Positions 34,508-43,258 of a stretch of 64,000 nt of DNA are shown piece by piece; position 1 is the stretch's first letter; each line of letters begins with the position of its first letter. The translations under genes were made by a program, and so were the position numbers. The DNA comes from an uncultured Flavobacteriaceae bacterium (lineage in GTDB: Bacteria; Bacteroidota; Bacteroidia; Flavobacteriales; Flavobacteriaceae). Where the stretch lies: NCBI GenBank assembly GCA_943788095.1, contig CALSOZ010000004.1, positions 124,001-188,000 of the forward strand, written 5' to 3'. A model generated the notes under the pieces. The model had not been told where the DNA came from, did no database searches, and was given only the letters and a program-made list of their open reading frames with translations.

Positions 34508-34828
34508 TTAGACATTTTTAATAGCTTCCATTGCTTCTTGCCACCTTCCTTGAATTTCATCATAACCAACTGTAAAAAAGATGTATAGAGTGTATGCAAA
34601 GTATAAGACATTAATAATCAGTATAATTAATGCGATTGTTTTGGCAGTATTCATCGCATTGATATTCCCTTCATAGTCGTCTGGATTTGCTTTAGCGCCT
34701 TTCAATTTACTATTGGCGATGAAATAAGCAGGACCAGAAACTAAAAATCCAAGGCCACCAAAGCAGCAGCAGAGTAACCCTAAAATACTAAGAACATAAA
34801 TGAGTGTTGTGTTTAATTGTTTTTTCAT
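34508..34828 (-). CDS. CCC-motif small membrane protein
   Basis: A 106-residue protein with two membrane helices. The first contains the namesake GLLCCCFGGLGFLVSGPAYF; the second is TIALIILIINVLYFAYTLYIFF. The cytoplasmic loop NPDDYEGNINAMN and the terminal GYDEIQGRWQEAM are conserved with the frameshifted paralogue at 32291-32597. The CCC-motif family is widespread in flavobacteria; its function is unknown. It forms a two-gene unit with the DUF2752 gene, 11 bp upstream. Confidence 0.82.
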   Translation of the reverse strand: MKKQLNTTLIYVLSILGLLCCCFGGLGFLVSGPAYFIANSKLKGAKANPDDYEGNINAMNTAKTIALIILIINVLYFAYTLYIFFTVGYDEIQGRWQEAMEAIKNV

Positions 34829-34839
34829 TGAAGTGTTTT

Positions 34840-35124
34840 TTAATTATAAAATTGTTTAGTAGTAAAACTTAGTAGGATGGTTGCGATGGATATTATTGAC
34901 AACCAATTGATGCCTTTTTGATGGTTTTTAAATTTATAAAATCGAGTGATGACTAGGTAAGCCAAAAGAATTAACAAAGGATAAATTGCGGCATACATAT
35001 AAAAGGCTTCAAGAAAATGGCCTCTTAAGATCAAAATAATTGACCTTTGAAATCCACATCCCAAACATTCAAACCCAAAAAGAGTTTTGTTAAGACAAGG
35101 CATCATATAGTTTTCTAGAGACAT
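34840..35124 (-). CDS. DUF2752 family membrane protein
   Basis: A 94-residue protein with two membrane helices. It carries the DUF2752 hallmark: a short segment with a Cys pair, CLNKTLFGFECLGCGFQRS, then LRGHFLEAFYMYAAIYPLL. The CxGCG/R layout may bind metal or form disulfides. The function is unknown. It is co-transcribed with the CCC-motif gene, an association common in flavobacteria. Confidence 0.85.
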   Translation of the reverse strand: MSLENYMMPCLNKTLFGFECLGCGFQRSIILILRGHFLEAFYMYAAIYPLLILLAYLVITRFYKFKNHQKGINWLSIISIATILLSFTTKQFYN

Positions 35125-35215
35125 AACTCAAGCTTAAAGTAGGACATTCAAATATAAGTGAATTAATTTCGAAATAAAAAATGGAGTTTATTATTTATCA
35201 TCAATTCAAAAGCTG

Positions 35216-35223
35216 TAATTTTG
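35216..35223 (+). promoter_or_regulatory. -7 box of the small membrane protein/Smr pair
   Basis: TAATTTTG, an exact TAnnTTTG match, 19 nt before the ATG at 35243. There is no good -33 TTG. Confidence 0.5.
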
Positions 35224-35242
35224 AGCTTCTAAGTAAACAGTT

Positions 35243-35443
35243 ATGTCCAAACGGTTCATTTATTATTTGTGTTTAGTGTTAGGAATTGCCTTAGTTTTAG
35301 TTTCTGAGTTCCAAAAAACGCCTAATATTCTCATACAAATTTCAGGCTTGAGTGTACTGATGCTGTCCTTATATCAGTTATCAAAAGGGATTGAAGACCG
35401 CCCACCAAAAGATTCTTTTATTGAAAATGATGAAGAAGAATGA
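35243..35443 (+). CDS. small two-helix membrane protein, unknown function
   Basis: A 66-residue protein with two hydrophobic segments (FIYYLCLVLGIALVLVSEF and ILIQISGLSVLMLSLYQL) and an acidic C-terminus (ENDEEE). I do not recognise a named family. It overlaps the Smr gene by 4 bp (ATGA), a sign of translational coupling, and has a -7 box upstream. The frame and coupling make a real gene likely. Confidence 0.7.
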   Translation: MSKRFIYYLCLVLGIALVLVSEFQKTPNILIQISGLSVLMLSLYQLSKGIEDRPPKDSFIENDEEE

Positions 35444-36021
35444 AGTTTAAAATCAATGATTCTGTAGCTGTCTTGGATGATGATTTGTCTGGCACGATTA
35501 CTAAGATAGAAGGTTCGGAAATTACGGTGGCCACTACCAACGGATTTGAATTGGTGTTTGAAGCCCATGAATTGGTGAAAACAAATCAAGATAAACTCAT
35601 GGATCAGTCACTGTTTTCTAACGCCTCTTTAGAAAGTGTTTTATCGGATAAAGAATCAAAAAAACGTCAGAACCCACCAAAAGCCTCTACAAAAGAACGG
35701 ACACAGCCTGCCATGGAAGTGGATTTACATATCAATCAATTGGTGCGATCTTCTCGTGGGATGCAAAATCATGAAATGCTCAATTTACAGTTAGAAACTG
35801 CGAAGCGTCGTTTAGAATTTGCGATTCAAAAACGAATTCAACGCATTGTGTTTATTCATGGTGTAGGGGAGGGAGTCCTTAAAATAGAATTAGAGTATCT
35901 TTTTAAACGGTATGAAAATTTAAAATTCTATGATGCCAATTACCAAAAATACGGACAAGGGGCAACAGAGGTTTATGTTTTTCAGTCCAAACCGCCTTCT
36001 AATTTTTCTATGTATTCATAA
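35440..36021 (+). CDS. Smr domain protein (MutS2-like nuclease domain, DUF2027-type N-terminus)
   Basis: A 193-residue protein. The N-terminal ~50 residues form a small beta domain (FKINDSVAVLDDDLSGTITKIEG) like the tudor-like/DUF2027 part of Bacteroidota Smr proteins. A charged linker follows. The C-terminal Smr domain has VDLHINQLV and IVFIHGVGEGVLKIEL, ending QGATEVYVFQSK. The DLH and HGxG motifs mark an intact Smr nuclease-type fold, which in other proteins nicks DNA or cleaves RNA. Its last 40 bp overlap the convergent lipoprotein gene. Confidence 0.88.
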   Translation: MKFKINDSVAVLDDDLSGTITKIEGSEITVATTNGFELVFEAHELVKTNQDKLMDQSLFSNASLESVLSDKESKKRQNPPKASTKERTQPAMEVDLHINQLVRSSRGMQNHEMLNLQLETAKRRLEFAIQKRIQRIVFIHGVGEGVLKIELEYLFKRYENLKFYDANYQKYGQGATEVYVFQSKPPSNFSMYS

Positions 36022-36863
36022 GTTCCAAAGAAAAAATTATCAGTTGCCAAAAGGGTGAGATCGATTTCTTCGAGGGAAATATTAATAGAATACGTTCGTT
36101 CAAATTTATTTGCATTTACAGCCGTTACTATATACGCATCTTCAAAGGTTGAATCTAAAAATCGAGCTTTTTTAGATCCGGAAGCGACATCATCAAACAG
36201 GTTACCATTATTGTTTTCATCTTCTAACCGTGTAAGTGTGGCATCTCCGTCATCATTATCGTCCAAATAATCGGGAGTTCCGTCGCCATCGGTATCTTGA
36301 GCATCCGATAAGTCGCCATCATCATTTGGGTCTGGATTTTCATTTAACGTAAGTACATTGTCGCCATCATCATCATTGTCTTTATAATCATCAATACCAT
36401 CCCCATCCCAATCTCCATCATACTCAAGAGCGTTTGGCACGCCATCATTATCATCATCTTCAAAAGTGGACGTAAAAATAACCCTACCGCTTTCGGCCTT
36501 ATAATCTTGACTTACAGAGACTGAGGCATCTGGAATTACTTGACAAATATAGTCCGTTGGGTCGCCTGTATAGGTTCGGTAATTGAATCGTACAGTGCTG
36601 CTATTGAGGGACATTTCTGTGACCTCCTCAGGAGTTGAAGGTTTTAAAATAGCTTCGGTGGTTTCATTCTTCGGAAACAAAAGCATGAGAGATTCGTAAG
36701 GATCTTCTTTGGTGTCGTATAATATATAACTATTGGTATTGATTTCGCAAAGTGTTAGGTTTTGATCAAAATCAAATTCAACATTAAGAACATCCCCATC
36801 ATCACAGGACAGAAAAAAACTACAACTAAATAGTAAAATTAAAACGGATCGCATATCAAACAT
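35982..36863 (-). CDS. lipoprotein with thrombospondin type 3-like calcium-binding repeats
   Basis: A 293-residue lipoprotein: signal peptide and lipobox (LLFSCSFFLSC), then an N-terminal beta region to about residue 120. A run of Asp-rich repeats follows (DDDNDGVPNALEYDGD, WDGDGIDDYKDNDDDGD, DTDGDGTPDYLDDNDDGD, DENNNGNLFDD). These match the DxDxDGxxD calcium loops of thrombospondin type 3/dockerin-like repeats found in surface proteins. A short C-terminal beta part ends the protein. It is probably an extracellular or outer-membrane protein that folds with calcium; no enzymatic motif is seen. Its 3' end overlaps the Smr gene by 40 bp antisense. Confidence 0.8.
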   Translation of the reverse strand: MFDMRSVLILLFSCSFFLSCDDGDVLNVEFDFDQNLTLCEINTNSYILYDTKEDPYESLMLLFPKNETTEAILKPSTPEEVTEMSLNSSTVRFNYRTYTGDPTDYICQVIPDASVSVSQDYKAESGRVIFTSTFEDDDNDGVPNALEYDGDWDGDGIDDYKDNDDDGDNVLTLNENPDPNDDGDLSDAQDTDGDGTPDYLDDNDDGDATLTRLEDENNNGNLFDDVASGSKKARFLDSTFEDAYIVTAVNANKFERTYSINISLEEIDLTLLATDNFFFGTYEYIEKLEGGLD

Positions 36864-36908
36864 ATTTTATACAAAAGTAACCGATTTGTTAATTAGTTTG
36901 AAAGTTAT

Positions 36909-36937
36909 TTGACAATAATTTAATTTGATTAAATTTG
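36909..36937 (+). promoter_or_regulatory. promoter of the cysteine desulfurase gene
   Basis: TTG (36909-36911), 18 nt, TAAATTTG (36930-36937, exact TAnnTTTG), then 18 nt to the ATG at 36956. Confidence 0.65.
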
Positions 36938-36955
36938 TTGCAAACCAGAACGCTT

Positions 36956-38110
36956 ATGAATTCAATTTATTTAGACAACGCTGCAACCACACAAGTAAGA
37001 GATGAGGTGATTGGTAAGATGGCGTCGGTCTTAAAATCTTGTTATGGAAATGCTTCTTCAACCCATGGTTTTGGGCGTTCTTCTAAATCTATTATCGAAA
37101 GTTGTCGCAAACGTATTGCAGCTCATTTTAATGCGTTGGTTTCTGAAATAGTGTTTACATCAGGTGGGACCGAAGCGGATAATTTAGTACTTCAATCGGC
37201 CGTAAGAGATTTGAAAGTGACACATATCATCACCTCCAAAATTGAACACCATGCGGTGCTTCACACCGTTGACCAATTAGCGAGTGAATATGGAATCAGC
37301 ATTAGTTATGTAGAAGTTTTAGCCAATGGAACAATTGATTATAAACATCTTGAATCGCTGTTAAAATCAACTCAAAAAACCTTGGTTTCATTGATGCATG
37401 TCAATAATGAAATAGGCACTATTTTAGACCTCCAAAAGGTGGCTGATTTGTGCCAATCGAATGCCGCGCTGTTTCATACGGACTCCGTTCAATCTGTTGG
37501 ACACTATCCAATTGATTTACAAAAAATACCTCTCGATTTTTTGGCGGCGAGTGCACATAAATTTCATGGACCTAAAGGGATTGGTTTTGCCTACATTCGA
37601 AAAAATCTGGGGCTGAAGCCGCAAATCTTGGGAGGAACGCAGGAACGAGGCCTCCGTGCCGGAACTGAAAGTATTCATGATATTGTCGGATTAGACGAAG
37701 CTTTGTCGCTTTCCTATACACATCTTGAGGCTGAAAAAACCAAGGTTAAGGCCTTGAAATCCTATTTTATTGAGGAACTTACAACTCAATTACCATCGCT
37801 TAAGTTCAATGGTTGTTGTCATGATTTAGACCAAAGTACCTATACACTTATTAATGTATGTTTGCCTGTTTCAGCGGCAAATGCGCCGATGTTTCTGTTT
37901 CAACTGGATTTAAAAGGGATTGCATGCTCCAAAGGAAGTGCCTGCCAGAGTGGAAGCGGAAAAGGCTCTCATGTGTTAGCAGAAATTCTTTCGGACGAAG
38001 ACCTTATGAAGCCTTCCATCCGGTTTTCATTTAGTATTTATAATACCAAAGAAGAATTAAAGCATGTAGTCGATATTTTGAAGGATTTAGTCAACGAAAC
38101 GACGTCTTAA
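36956..38110 (+). CDS. cysteine desulfurase (NifS/IscS family)
   Basis: A 384-residue class-V PLP enzyme that takes sulfur from cysteine for Fe-S clusters or thiolation. The start SIYLDNAATTQVRDEV is typical. SGGTEADNLVL, SKIEHHAV, HTDSVQSVG and the PLP lysine in AASAHKFHGPKG are present. The mobile-loop cysteine that carries the persulfide is in KGSACQSGSGKGSHVL, so it is an IscS/NifS-type (class I) loop. ATG 36956 is preferred because the -7 box overlaps the upstream alternative at 36935. No isc or suf genes are adjacent. Its end overlaps the convergent receptor gene by 4 bp. Confidence 0.94.
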   Translation: MNSIYLDNAATTQVRDEVIGKMASVLKSCYGNASSTHGFGRSSKSIIESCRKRIAAHFNALVSEIVFTSGGTEADNLVLQSAVRDLKVTHIITSKIEHHAVLHTVDQLASEYGISISYVEVLANGTIDYKHLESLLKSTQKTLVSLMHVNNEIGTILDLQKVADLCQSNAALFHTDSVQSVGHYPIDLQKIPLDFLAASAHKFHGPKGIGFAYIRKNLGLKPQILGGTQERGLRAGTESIHDIVGLDEALSLSYTHLEAEKTKVKALKSYFIEELTTQLPSLKFNGCCHDLDQSTYTLINVCLPVSAANAPMFLFQLDLKGIACSKGSACQSGSGKGSHVLAEILSDEDLMKPSIRFSFSIYNTKEELKHVVDILKDLVNETTS

Positions 38111-40590
38111 AATCGCATCCCTAATCTCACATTAAATACACGCGGCGTCAAGTAATTTGGAATCGCATACTGACGTTTAGAATACACATCTCTTACCCAT
38201 GTATTTGTAATTGAATTTTGAACATCAAACATGTTAAAAATTTCGACTCCAACAGATAATTCTTTAAATCGTTTTTTCCATCCATTTTTAGAAGTGCTCT
38301 TGGTATCAATAATCACATAAGACATGCCAACATCGGCACGCTTATAATCGGGCAGTCGATTTTGATAATTATAAGGACTCGCATAACTTGGAGAGCCTCC
38401 AGGAACACCAGTATTGTAAACGAGGTTTAGATACATTTTTAGGTTTGGTATTTTAGGTACATAATCCTGAAAAAGAATTCCAAATTTCAAACGTTGATCG
38501 GTGGCGCGCGCGATATACCCTTGGTTGCTAATGTTCTCTTGAGTGTTTAAATATCCAAAAGAAAACCAGGATTCAGTGCCGGGAACAAACTCCCCATTGA
38601 GACGTAAATCCAACCCATAGGCATAGGCTTTTGCATTATTATCTGCGGCGTATCGAATGCGCACGTTTTCAACGGTGTACGGATTTACATCTGATATGTT
38701 CTTATAATATGCTTCGGAGACCAGTTTAAAAGGACGGTCCCAAATTTTAAAACTATAATCATTAGCGAGAACAAAATGCACTGATTTTTGTGCTTTAACA
38801 TTGGTATTGACGAGCCCATCACTATTTCTAAGCTCACGGTAAAATGGCGGTTGGTAATACAATCCACCACTCAAGCGAAATAACATATCCTTGTTCCAGT
38901 CGGGTTTAATTGCCAGTTGTACGCGTGGCGCCAGTTGTAATATTGGTCTTCCAACCGATTGTTTGGTTTTTTTAATACCAACGCCTTGTACCGTCCACTC
39001 ATGGTAGCGCACCCCAATATTGGCATAAACCTCATGCTCTCCAAGCATGCTTCTAACGTTCCATTGTCCGTAGGCTTGGACGCGGTTTATTTGGGTATTG
39101 TTGGTCGAACGGATGTTTTTATAATGGACTAAAGGCCCTTCATAAGGATTGTAAGGTTGATCGTTCACACGAGAAAATTTTGGTGGATTTATTGAAAACC
39201 CCGCAGAATCAATCACTTCCCATTCGACGATCCGGTCGCGAATGTCCTCATGCGTATATTTTATAGACCATTCAAAATTATGGTCACCAGAAGTTAAATG
39301 TCCTTTGTGTTCTACATTTGTGATTAGGGCATCCAAATCGTTTCGGGCATGGTTAATTTGAGATCCAATCCCTTCCGAAAACTCTACTTCTCCTAAATCT
39401 TCATCTCCAATATTACTGTTCACTTCGCCTAAGCGGTATTGAGCTAAAATATCAAAATACTCTTGTTCGGTCGTATGAAAGGTCGAAGTAATTAGTTTTA
39501 ATGTCAGATTTTCATTTACAAAATAACTCCCTTTAAAGGCCCCAAAATAGGTCTGGTATTTATCATTTTCTTGGCCTTCATAAAACACAATTAACGCTAA
39601 GGGATCTTGCAAGGTTCCAAAATTCGTTTGACGACTTTGAGGTTGGTAGTTATAATCGTTGATGGCTAAATTCCCTAAAAAGCTTAAATGAAATTTATCT
39701 GAAAATTTATAGGTCAAATACGTTTGAGCATCGGCAAATTTTGGTGTAAAATTCGTTTCGGTTTCTTTAGAATCCACCAACAAACTGTTATCGCGATAAC
39801 GAAGTCCGACCAAAGCTGAAAACTTAGAGTCTTTGCTCACACTTTCGGCTGTTACACTGCCGCCTAATAAACTTAAATCTGCCTGCACACCAAATTCTAT
39901 TGGAGTTCTATAAGTAATGTCTAAAACAGAGGATAATTTATCGCCATATTTGGCTTGAAATCCGCCTGCAGAAAAATCTAAATTCTGAACCATATCGGAA
40001 TTCACAAAATTAAGGCCTTCTTGTTGACCAGAACGCACCAAAAACGGACGGTAGACTTCAATTTCATTGACATACACCAAATTTTCATCAAAATTCCCTC
40101 CTCGAACCGAGTATTGCGTACTTAATTCATTGGAGATATTTACGCCAGGAAGCGTTTTTAATAAATTTTCAACACCTGGCTGCGCCCCTTTGATCGTACG
40201 AATCAGTTGTGGTGATATGGTAGTAACGCCTTCCAATTCTTTTCGTTTTGAGCCTCTAATGACGATGGTTTCAATCTGCTCATAATTTGTTTTTAGAACA
40301 GGGTTAAATTCGAGTTCTTCTCCATTTTTTAAATTAAATGGCGCTTCTAAATATTTGTAATTAAGATGTGAAAATCGAATTTTAGCAGTTTCATTTGCAG
40401 GGATTTTTAACAAATAAAATCCATTTATATTAGTTGTCGTCCCTCTGTTATTAGTAATCACATTGACTCCCGCAATTGGTTCGTTACTTTCGTTGAGAAC
40501 GACTCCGCGCAAGGTTGCAGATTGACAGAGAGCAACGGATGGTAAAATAAAAATTAGGAGTAAACATTGGTAAGTTGCAGTTGATTTCAA
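38107..40590 (-). CDS. TonB-dependent outer-membrane receptor with carboxypeptidase-like domain
   Basis: An 827-residue outer-membrane receptor. A signal peptide (LLLIFILPSVALCQ) is followed by a carboxypeptidase-D regulatory-like beta domain (TLRGVVLNESNEPIAGVNVI, typical of Bacteroidota). The plug domain (EGVTTISPQLIRTIKGAQ, LLKTLPGVNISNELSTQYSV, RGGNFDENLVYVNEIEV) is next, and a 22-stranded barrel ends in TPRVFNVRLGMRF, with a terminal aromatic residue. The ligand is unknown; no SusD partner is adjacent, which argues against a typical polysaccharide SusC. It lies 12 bp downstream of the M23 peptidase gene. Confidence 0.94.
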   Translation of the reverse strand: MKSTATYQCLLLIFILPSVALCQSATLRGVVLNESNEPIAGVNVITNNRGTTTNINGFYLLKIPANETAKIRFSHLNYKYLEAPFNLKNGEELEFNPVLKTNYEQIETIVIRGSKRKELEGVTTISPQLIRTIKGAQPGVENLLKTLPGVNISNELSTQYSVRGGNFDENLVYVNEIEVYRPFLVRSGQQEGLNFVNSDMVQNLDFSAGGFQAKYGDKLSSVLDITYRTPIEFGVQADLSLLGGSVTAESVSKDSKFSALVGLRYRDNSLLVDSKETETNFTPKFADAQTYLTYKFSDKFHLSFLGNLAINDYNYQPQSRQTNFGTLQDPLALIVFYEGQENDKYQTYFGAFKGSYFVNENLTLKLITSTFHTTEQEYFDILAQYRLGEVNSNIGDEDLGEVEFSEGIGSQINHARNDLDALITNVEHKGHLTSGDHNFEWSIKYTHEDIRDRIVEWEVIDSAGFSINPPKFSRVNDQPYNPYEGPLVHYKNIRSTNNTQINRVQAYGQWNVRSMLGEHEVYANIGVRYHEWTVQGVGIKKTKQSVGRPILQLAPRVQLAIKPDWNKDMLFRLSGGLYYQPPFYRELRNSDGLVNTNVKAQKSVHFVLANDYSFKIWDRPFKLVSEAYYKNISDVNPYTVENVRIRYAADNNAKAYAYGLDLRLNGEFVPGTESWFSFGYLNTQENISNQGYIARATDQRLKFGILFQDYVPKIPNLKMYLNLVYNTGVPGGSPSYASPYNYQNRLPDYKRADVGMSYVIIDTKSTSKNGWKKRFKELSVGVEIFNMFDVQNSITNTWVRDVYSKRQYAIPNYLTPRVFNVRLGMRF

Positions 40591-40602
40591 ATTATAAAAG
40601 TA

Positions 40603-42291
40603 TTATTTTCTGTAAAATATAGATTCAAATGTAGAACTATTTCCAACATTATCGGTTACAATGATTTTTAAATTATTTTTTGTATCGGTGACCACACCAT
40701 CATTAAAATCGTGGGTTAAAGTTTCGGTTTTAGTGTCGTATTCCATTAAAATCCAACGACCATTTAGAGTTGCTCTGTAATTTTTCACACCCGTTATGCC
40801 ATCCGAAATTTTTACTTTCAAATATCGATACTTACTTAGCCAACTATTATTTTTAAAATTTATTGCCTTTATTTTTGGCTTTTCAGCATCGATGCCAAGG
40901 GTGTAGTTGCCTAAATATTTGGTGCGTGCTGTGAGTATGTTGCCTCTTTTTTTGGTAGAGGTGTAGTAGAGTTTGTTCCCATAGCGTGATACACTTCCAA
41001 TAAATAACTTGTCCTTATCGGTTCCTTTGTATTGACTGATATCAAAATTAATAGTCATGGATTTTTGCAAAGGAATGTTTGCTTTGTGAAGTTTTAAAGT
41101 GTCATTCATAACGTCAAAACCAATGGCTACATCTTCATAAAAAGAGTTTTTATAAATTTGAACCTTCACAGGACCTTTTTCTAAAAGTGTTTCTTCAGAA
41201 GCAATGATCTGTTGTAAATGCTGAGATTTAGGTGCTGTTTTGGGCACGTCTTTTTGAATTCCTAGAATTGGGATGGTCAATTTGGATTGGTTGCCTTTAA
41301 AGTCACTCACACTAACTTTATAAACAGAACTAGTGTTGTCCTCTATGGTTACAATGCCACGATTATGATGGTTTTTAAAAAGTTTTAACGGGTTGTTTTT
41401 TTCAATAAATAATTTCTGAATCCGTTTTTTTGTTTCATAAAAATAGCCATAATCAATATAGCGATTCAGGTGTTTTGTTTCATTAAATGAAAAACGTTTA
41501 AAATCAACCTCTAAACTTTTAGCACCATTAAAAGTGGATTCAATTAAGCTGACTCCATTTTTGTTGGCTGCATAATCTTGACGATCGGTAGTAATAATTC
41601 CAAAACCAATTTCCCCAAAGGCCGTAATTTGCTCCGTTTTATATGTTCCATCAGGTAACTTTATCAACCTAATTTTTACTCTGGAGTCCTGCCCATTGAT
41701 GTGACTGCCTTCAGATAAGGGATATCCATACAGTTCATACACCACAGGATTGGTGGTGTCTTTTATATCCAAACCAAACAACATGGGATTCATGGGGCGT
41801 TCTTGTTTATCTCTAATTTCAAAATGGAGGTGAGGTCCACCAGAACCTCCAGTATTTCCGGTATAAGCAATCACTTCTTTAGCAGCTACTTTGAGCGTTT
41901 CGGCTTTTGGAAATAATTCCAGTTCAAACGTTTCTTTTGTATACTGTTGTTGTTTGACATAGGCTTCAATAGTTGGAGAAAACTTTTGAAGATGCGCATA
42001 GACCGTTGTGTAGCCGTTGGGATGGGTAATGTACAAGGCTTTTCCATATCCATACCTTGAAATTTTAATACGACTAACGTAGCCATCAGCAGAGGCATAG
42101 GTTTTAAAACCTTCTTTTCCTTGTGTTTTTATGTCTAATCCTGAATGAAAATGATTGGAGCGTAGCTCAGCAAAGGTCCCAGATAAAACCAATGTGATAT
42201 CGAGAGGGCTTGAAAAATAATCTTGAGGGTATGGATTTTGAGCGTTACAAAATGAAATCAAAAAAATAAGGGAATAGAAACCAGCTTTCAT
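40603..42291 (-). CDS. M23 family peptidoglycan endopeptidase-like protein
   Basis: A 562-residue exported protein. A signal peptide (MKAGFYSLIFLISFCNAQ) is followed by an M23/LytM domain near the N-terminus. Zinc ligands are visible in HSGLDIKTQGKEG (HxxxD) and GGPHLHFEIRD (HxH), so it is likely active. The motif HPNGYTTVYAHLQKF lies between them. The remaining ~400 residues are beta-rich with no named domain (STKKRGNILTARTKYLGNY, then ITDGITGVKNYRA-like Ig features). It should cleave peptide cross-links in the cell wall. I chose ATG 42291 since the signal peptide begins there; the frame extends to 42357. It is followed by the TonB receptor. Confidence 0.9.
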   Translation of the reverse strand: MKAGFYSLIFLISFCNAQNPYPQDYFSSPLDITLVLSGTFAELRSNHFHSGLDIKTQGKEGFKTYASADGYVSRIKISRYGYGKALYITHPNGYTTVYAHLQKFSPTIEAYVKQQQYTKETFELELFPKAETLKVAAKEVIAYTGNTGGSGGPHLHFEIRDKQERPMNPMLFGLDIKDTTNPVVYELYGYPLSEGSHINGQDSRVKIRLIKLPDGTYKTEQITAFGEIGFGIITTDRQDYAANKNGVSLIESTFNGAKSLEVDFKRFSFNETKHLNRYIDYGYFYETKKRIQKLFIEKNNPLKLFKNHHNRGIVTIEDNTSSVYKVSVSDFKGNQSKLTIPILGIQKDVPKTAPKSQHLQQIIASEETLLEKGPVKVQIYKNSFYEDVAIGFDVMNDTLKLHKANIPLQKSMTINFDISQYKGTDKDKLFIGSVSRYGNKLYYTSTKKRGNILTARTKYLGNYTLGIDAEKPKIKAINFKNNSWLSKYRYLKVKISDGITGVKNYRATLNGRWILMEYDTKTETLTHDFNDGVVTDTKNNLKIIVTDNVGNSSTFESIFYRK

Positions 42292-42396
42292 AAAATTTAA
42301 TAGAGATGCTAATTTATACAATTGAATGTAAATAGAAAAATAAAACACACATATCAATTGAGGTACAGAAATAAATTAAAATTTACGTTAAAACAA

Positions 42397-42427
42397 TTGG
42401 GTTATTAAGTATGGAATGTTAAATTTG
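42397..42427 (+). promoter_or_regulatory. promoter of the ZapB-like/zapA pair
   Basis: TTG (42397-42399), 20 nt, then TAAATTTG (42420-42427, exact TAnnTTTG), 23 nt before the ATG. This is the best match to the Bacteroidota promoter consensus in the window. Confidence 0.75.
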
Positions 42428-42450
42428 TAAAATAGGTATTGTAACTGCAA

Positions 42451-42741
42451 ATGAGTAAAATCGAGCTAATTGTCAATTCTTTAGAACAAAAAGTGCAACG
42501 AGTTTTGCATAAAATGACTGAATTAAAAAAAGACAATGCAATTTTAAAAGAAGAATTACTCAAAGCAAATGCTTTATGTTCAAAGCAGATGCAAACATTG
42601 AAGCAGTATGAGGACGATTATAAGACACTCAAATTTGCAAATTCAATCCTTGGCAGTGACGACAGTAAAAGAGAAACGAAGCTTAAAATTAACTCTTTAA
42701 TCAAAGAGATTGACGATTGCATATCAAATTTGTCAGATTAA
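42451..42741 (+). CDS. ZapB-like coiled-coil protein
   Basis: A 96-residue, almost entirely helical protein. The first ~60 residues form a coiled coil with a regular hydrophobic heptad (IVNSLEQKVQRVLHKMTELK, then LKEELLKANALCSKQMQTLK). It is 12 bp upstream of zapA, which suggests a cell-division role like the ZapA-ZapB pair of enterobacteria, though sequence similarity to ZapB cannot be proved by eye. The pair has one strong promoter. Confidence 0.72.
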   Translation: MSKIELIVNSLEQKVQRVLHKMTELKKDNAILKEELLKANALCSKQMQTLKQYEDDYKTLKFANSILGSDDSKRETKLKINSLIKEIDDCISNLSD

Positions 42742-42753
42742 AGCTTAGAGTAT

Positions 42754-43056
42754 ATGAGTGAACGGTTAAAAATAAAATTATCTATAGGCAATCGAGTATA
42801 TCCATTGACTATCACTCCCGATCAAGAAGAGGGGCTTCGAATGGCCGCCCAGAAAATTGAGACGACGATTAAGCAATTTGAGAAGAGTTACTCTGTTCAA
42901 GACAAGCAAGATGTATTGGCCATGTGCGCCCTTCAATTTGCAACTCAAAACGAACAAAAAACTATTAATAATACAAGTTTAAATGAAGATTTAGAAACGC
43001 GTCTGATAGCTGTAGACGAATTATTAGAGGCTCATTTAGACAACAACGTTCTTTAA
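42754..43056 (+). CDS. zapA: cell division protein ZapA
   Basis: A 100-residue protein that promotes FtsZ filament bundling at the division ring. The ZapA domain is visible: LKIKLSIGNRVYPLTITPDQ, then LRMAAQKIETTIKQFEKSY and DKQDVLAMCALQFATQNEQ. The globular head and coiled-coil tail fit the family in size. It is followed by a candidate 6S RNA and then the RNase Y gene. Confidence 0.92.
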   Translation: MSERLKIKLSIGNRVYPLTITPDQEEGLRMAAQKIETTIKQFEKSYSVQDKQDVLAMCALQFATQNEQKTINNTSLNEDLETRLIAVDELLEAHLDNNVL

Positions 43057-43070
43057 ATAACATTAGGTTA

Positions 43071-43241
43071 CTGCCTATATTGATCATTTTTTTGATAAAC
43101 TCAACGGAAATTCTTAAAAAGGAGTGCGTTTAAGTTGTAAAAGCATGCTGTCTTGTTACAGATCCTTGATCAGCTTTTCAACTCTAAATCTTGTATTTAT
43201 GGAGTTTATACAAAATCCCGATTGATGTAGGCTTTTTTTTT
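43071..43241 (+). ncRNA. ssrS: 6S (ssrS)-like structured RNA
   Basis: The 202-bp zapA-rny gap folds as one long rod. A 13-pair closing stem joins 43073-43085 (GCCTATATTGATC) to 43220-43232 (GATTGATGTAGGC), with three G-U pairs, and nine T residues follow. Inside, ATAAACTC (43095-43102) pairs with GAGTTTAT (43202-43209). A large interrupted bubble follows, then GTTG-T-AAAAGC (43134-43144) pairs with GCTTTTCAAC (43173-43182), and a hairpin CTGT/ACAG caps it. A closing stem, central bubble and terminal hairpin of about 170 nt is the 6S architecture, and proximity to zapA is typical of ssrS. 6S RNA mimics an open promoter to hold RNA polymerase. The structure is seen by eye; identity is inferred. 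Confidence 0.68.
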
Positions 43242-43258
43242 AAATTAAACTATCAACT

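Noticed and set aside
42451-42741. Naming the coiled-coil gene zapB outright
   Set aside because: Coiled coils align too easily; only the position beside zapA supports it, so I kept ZapB-like without a symbol.
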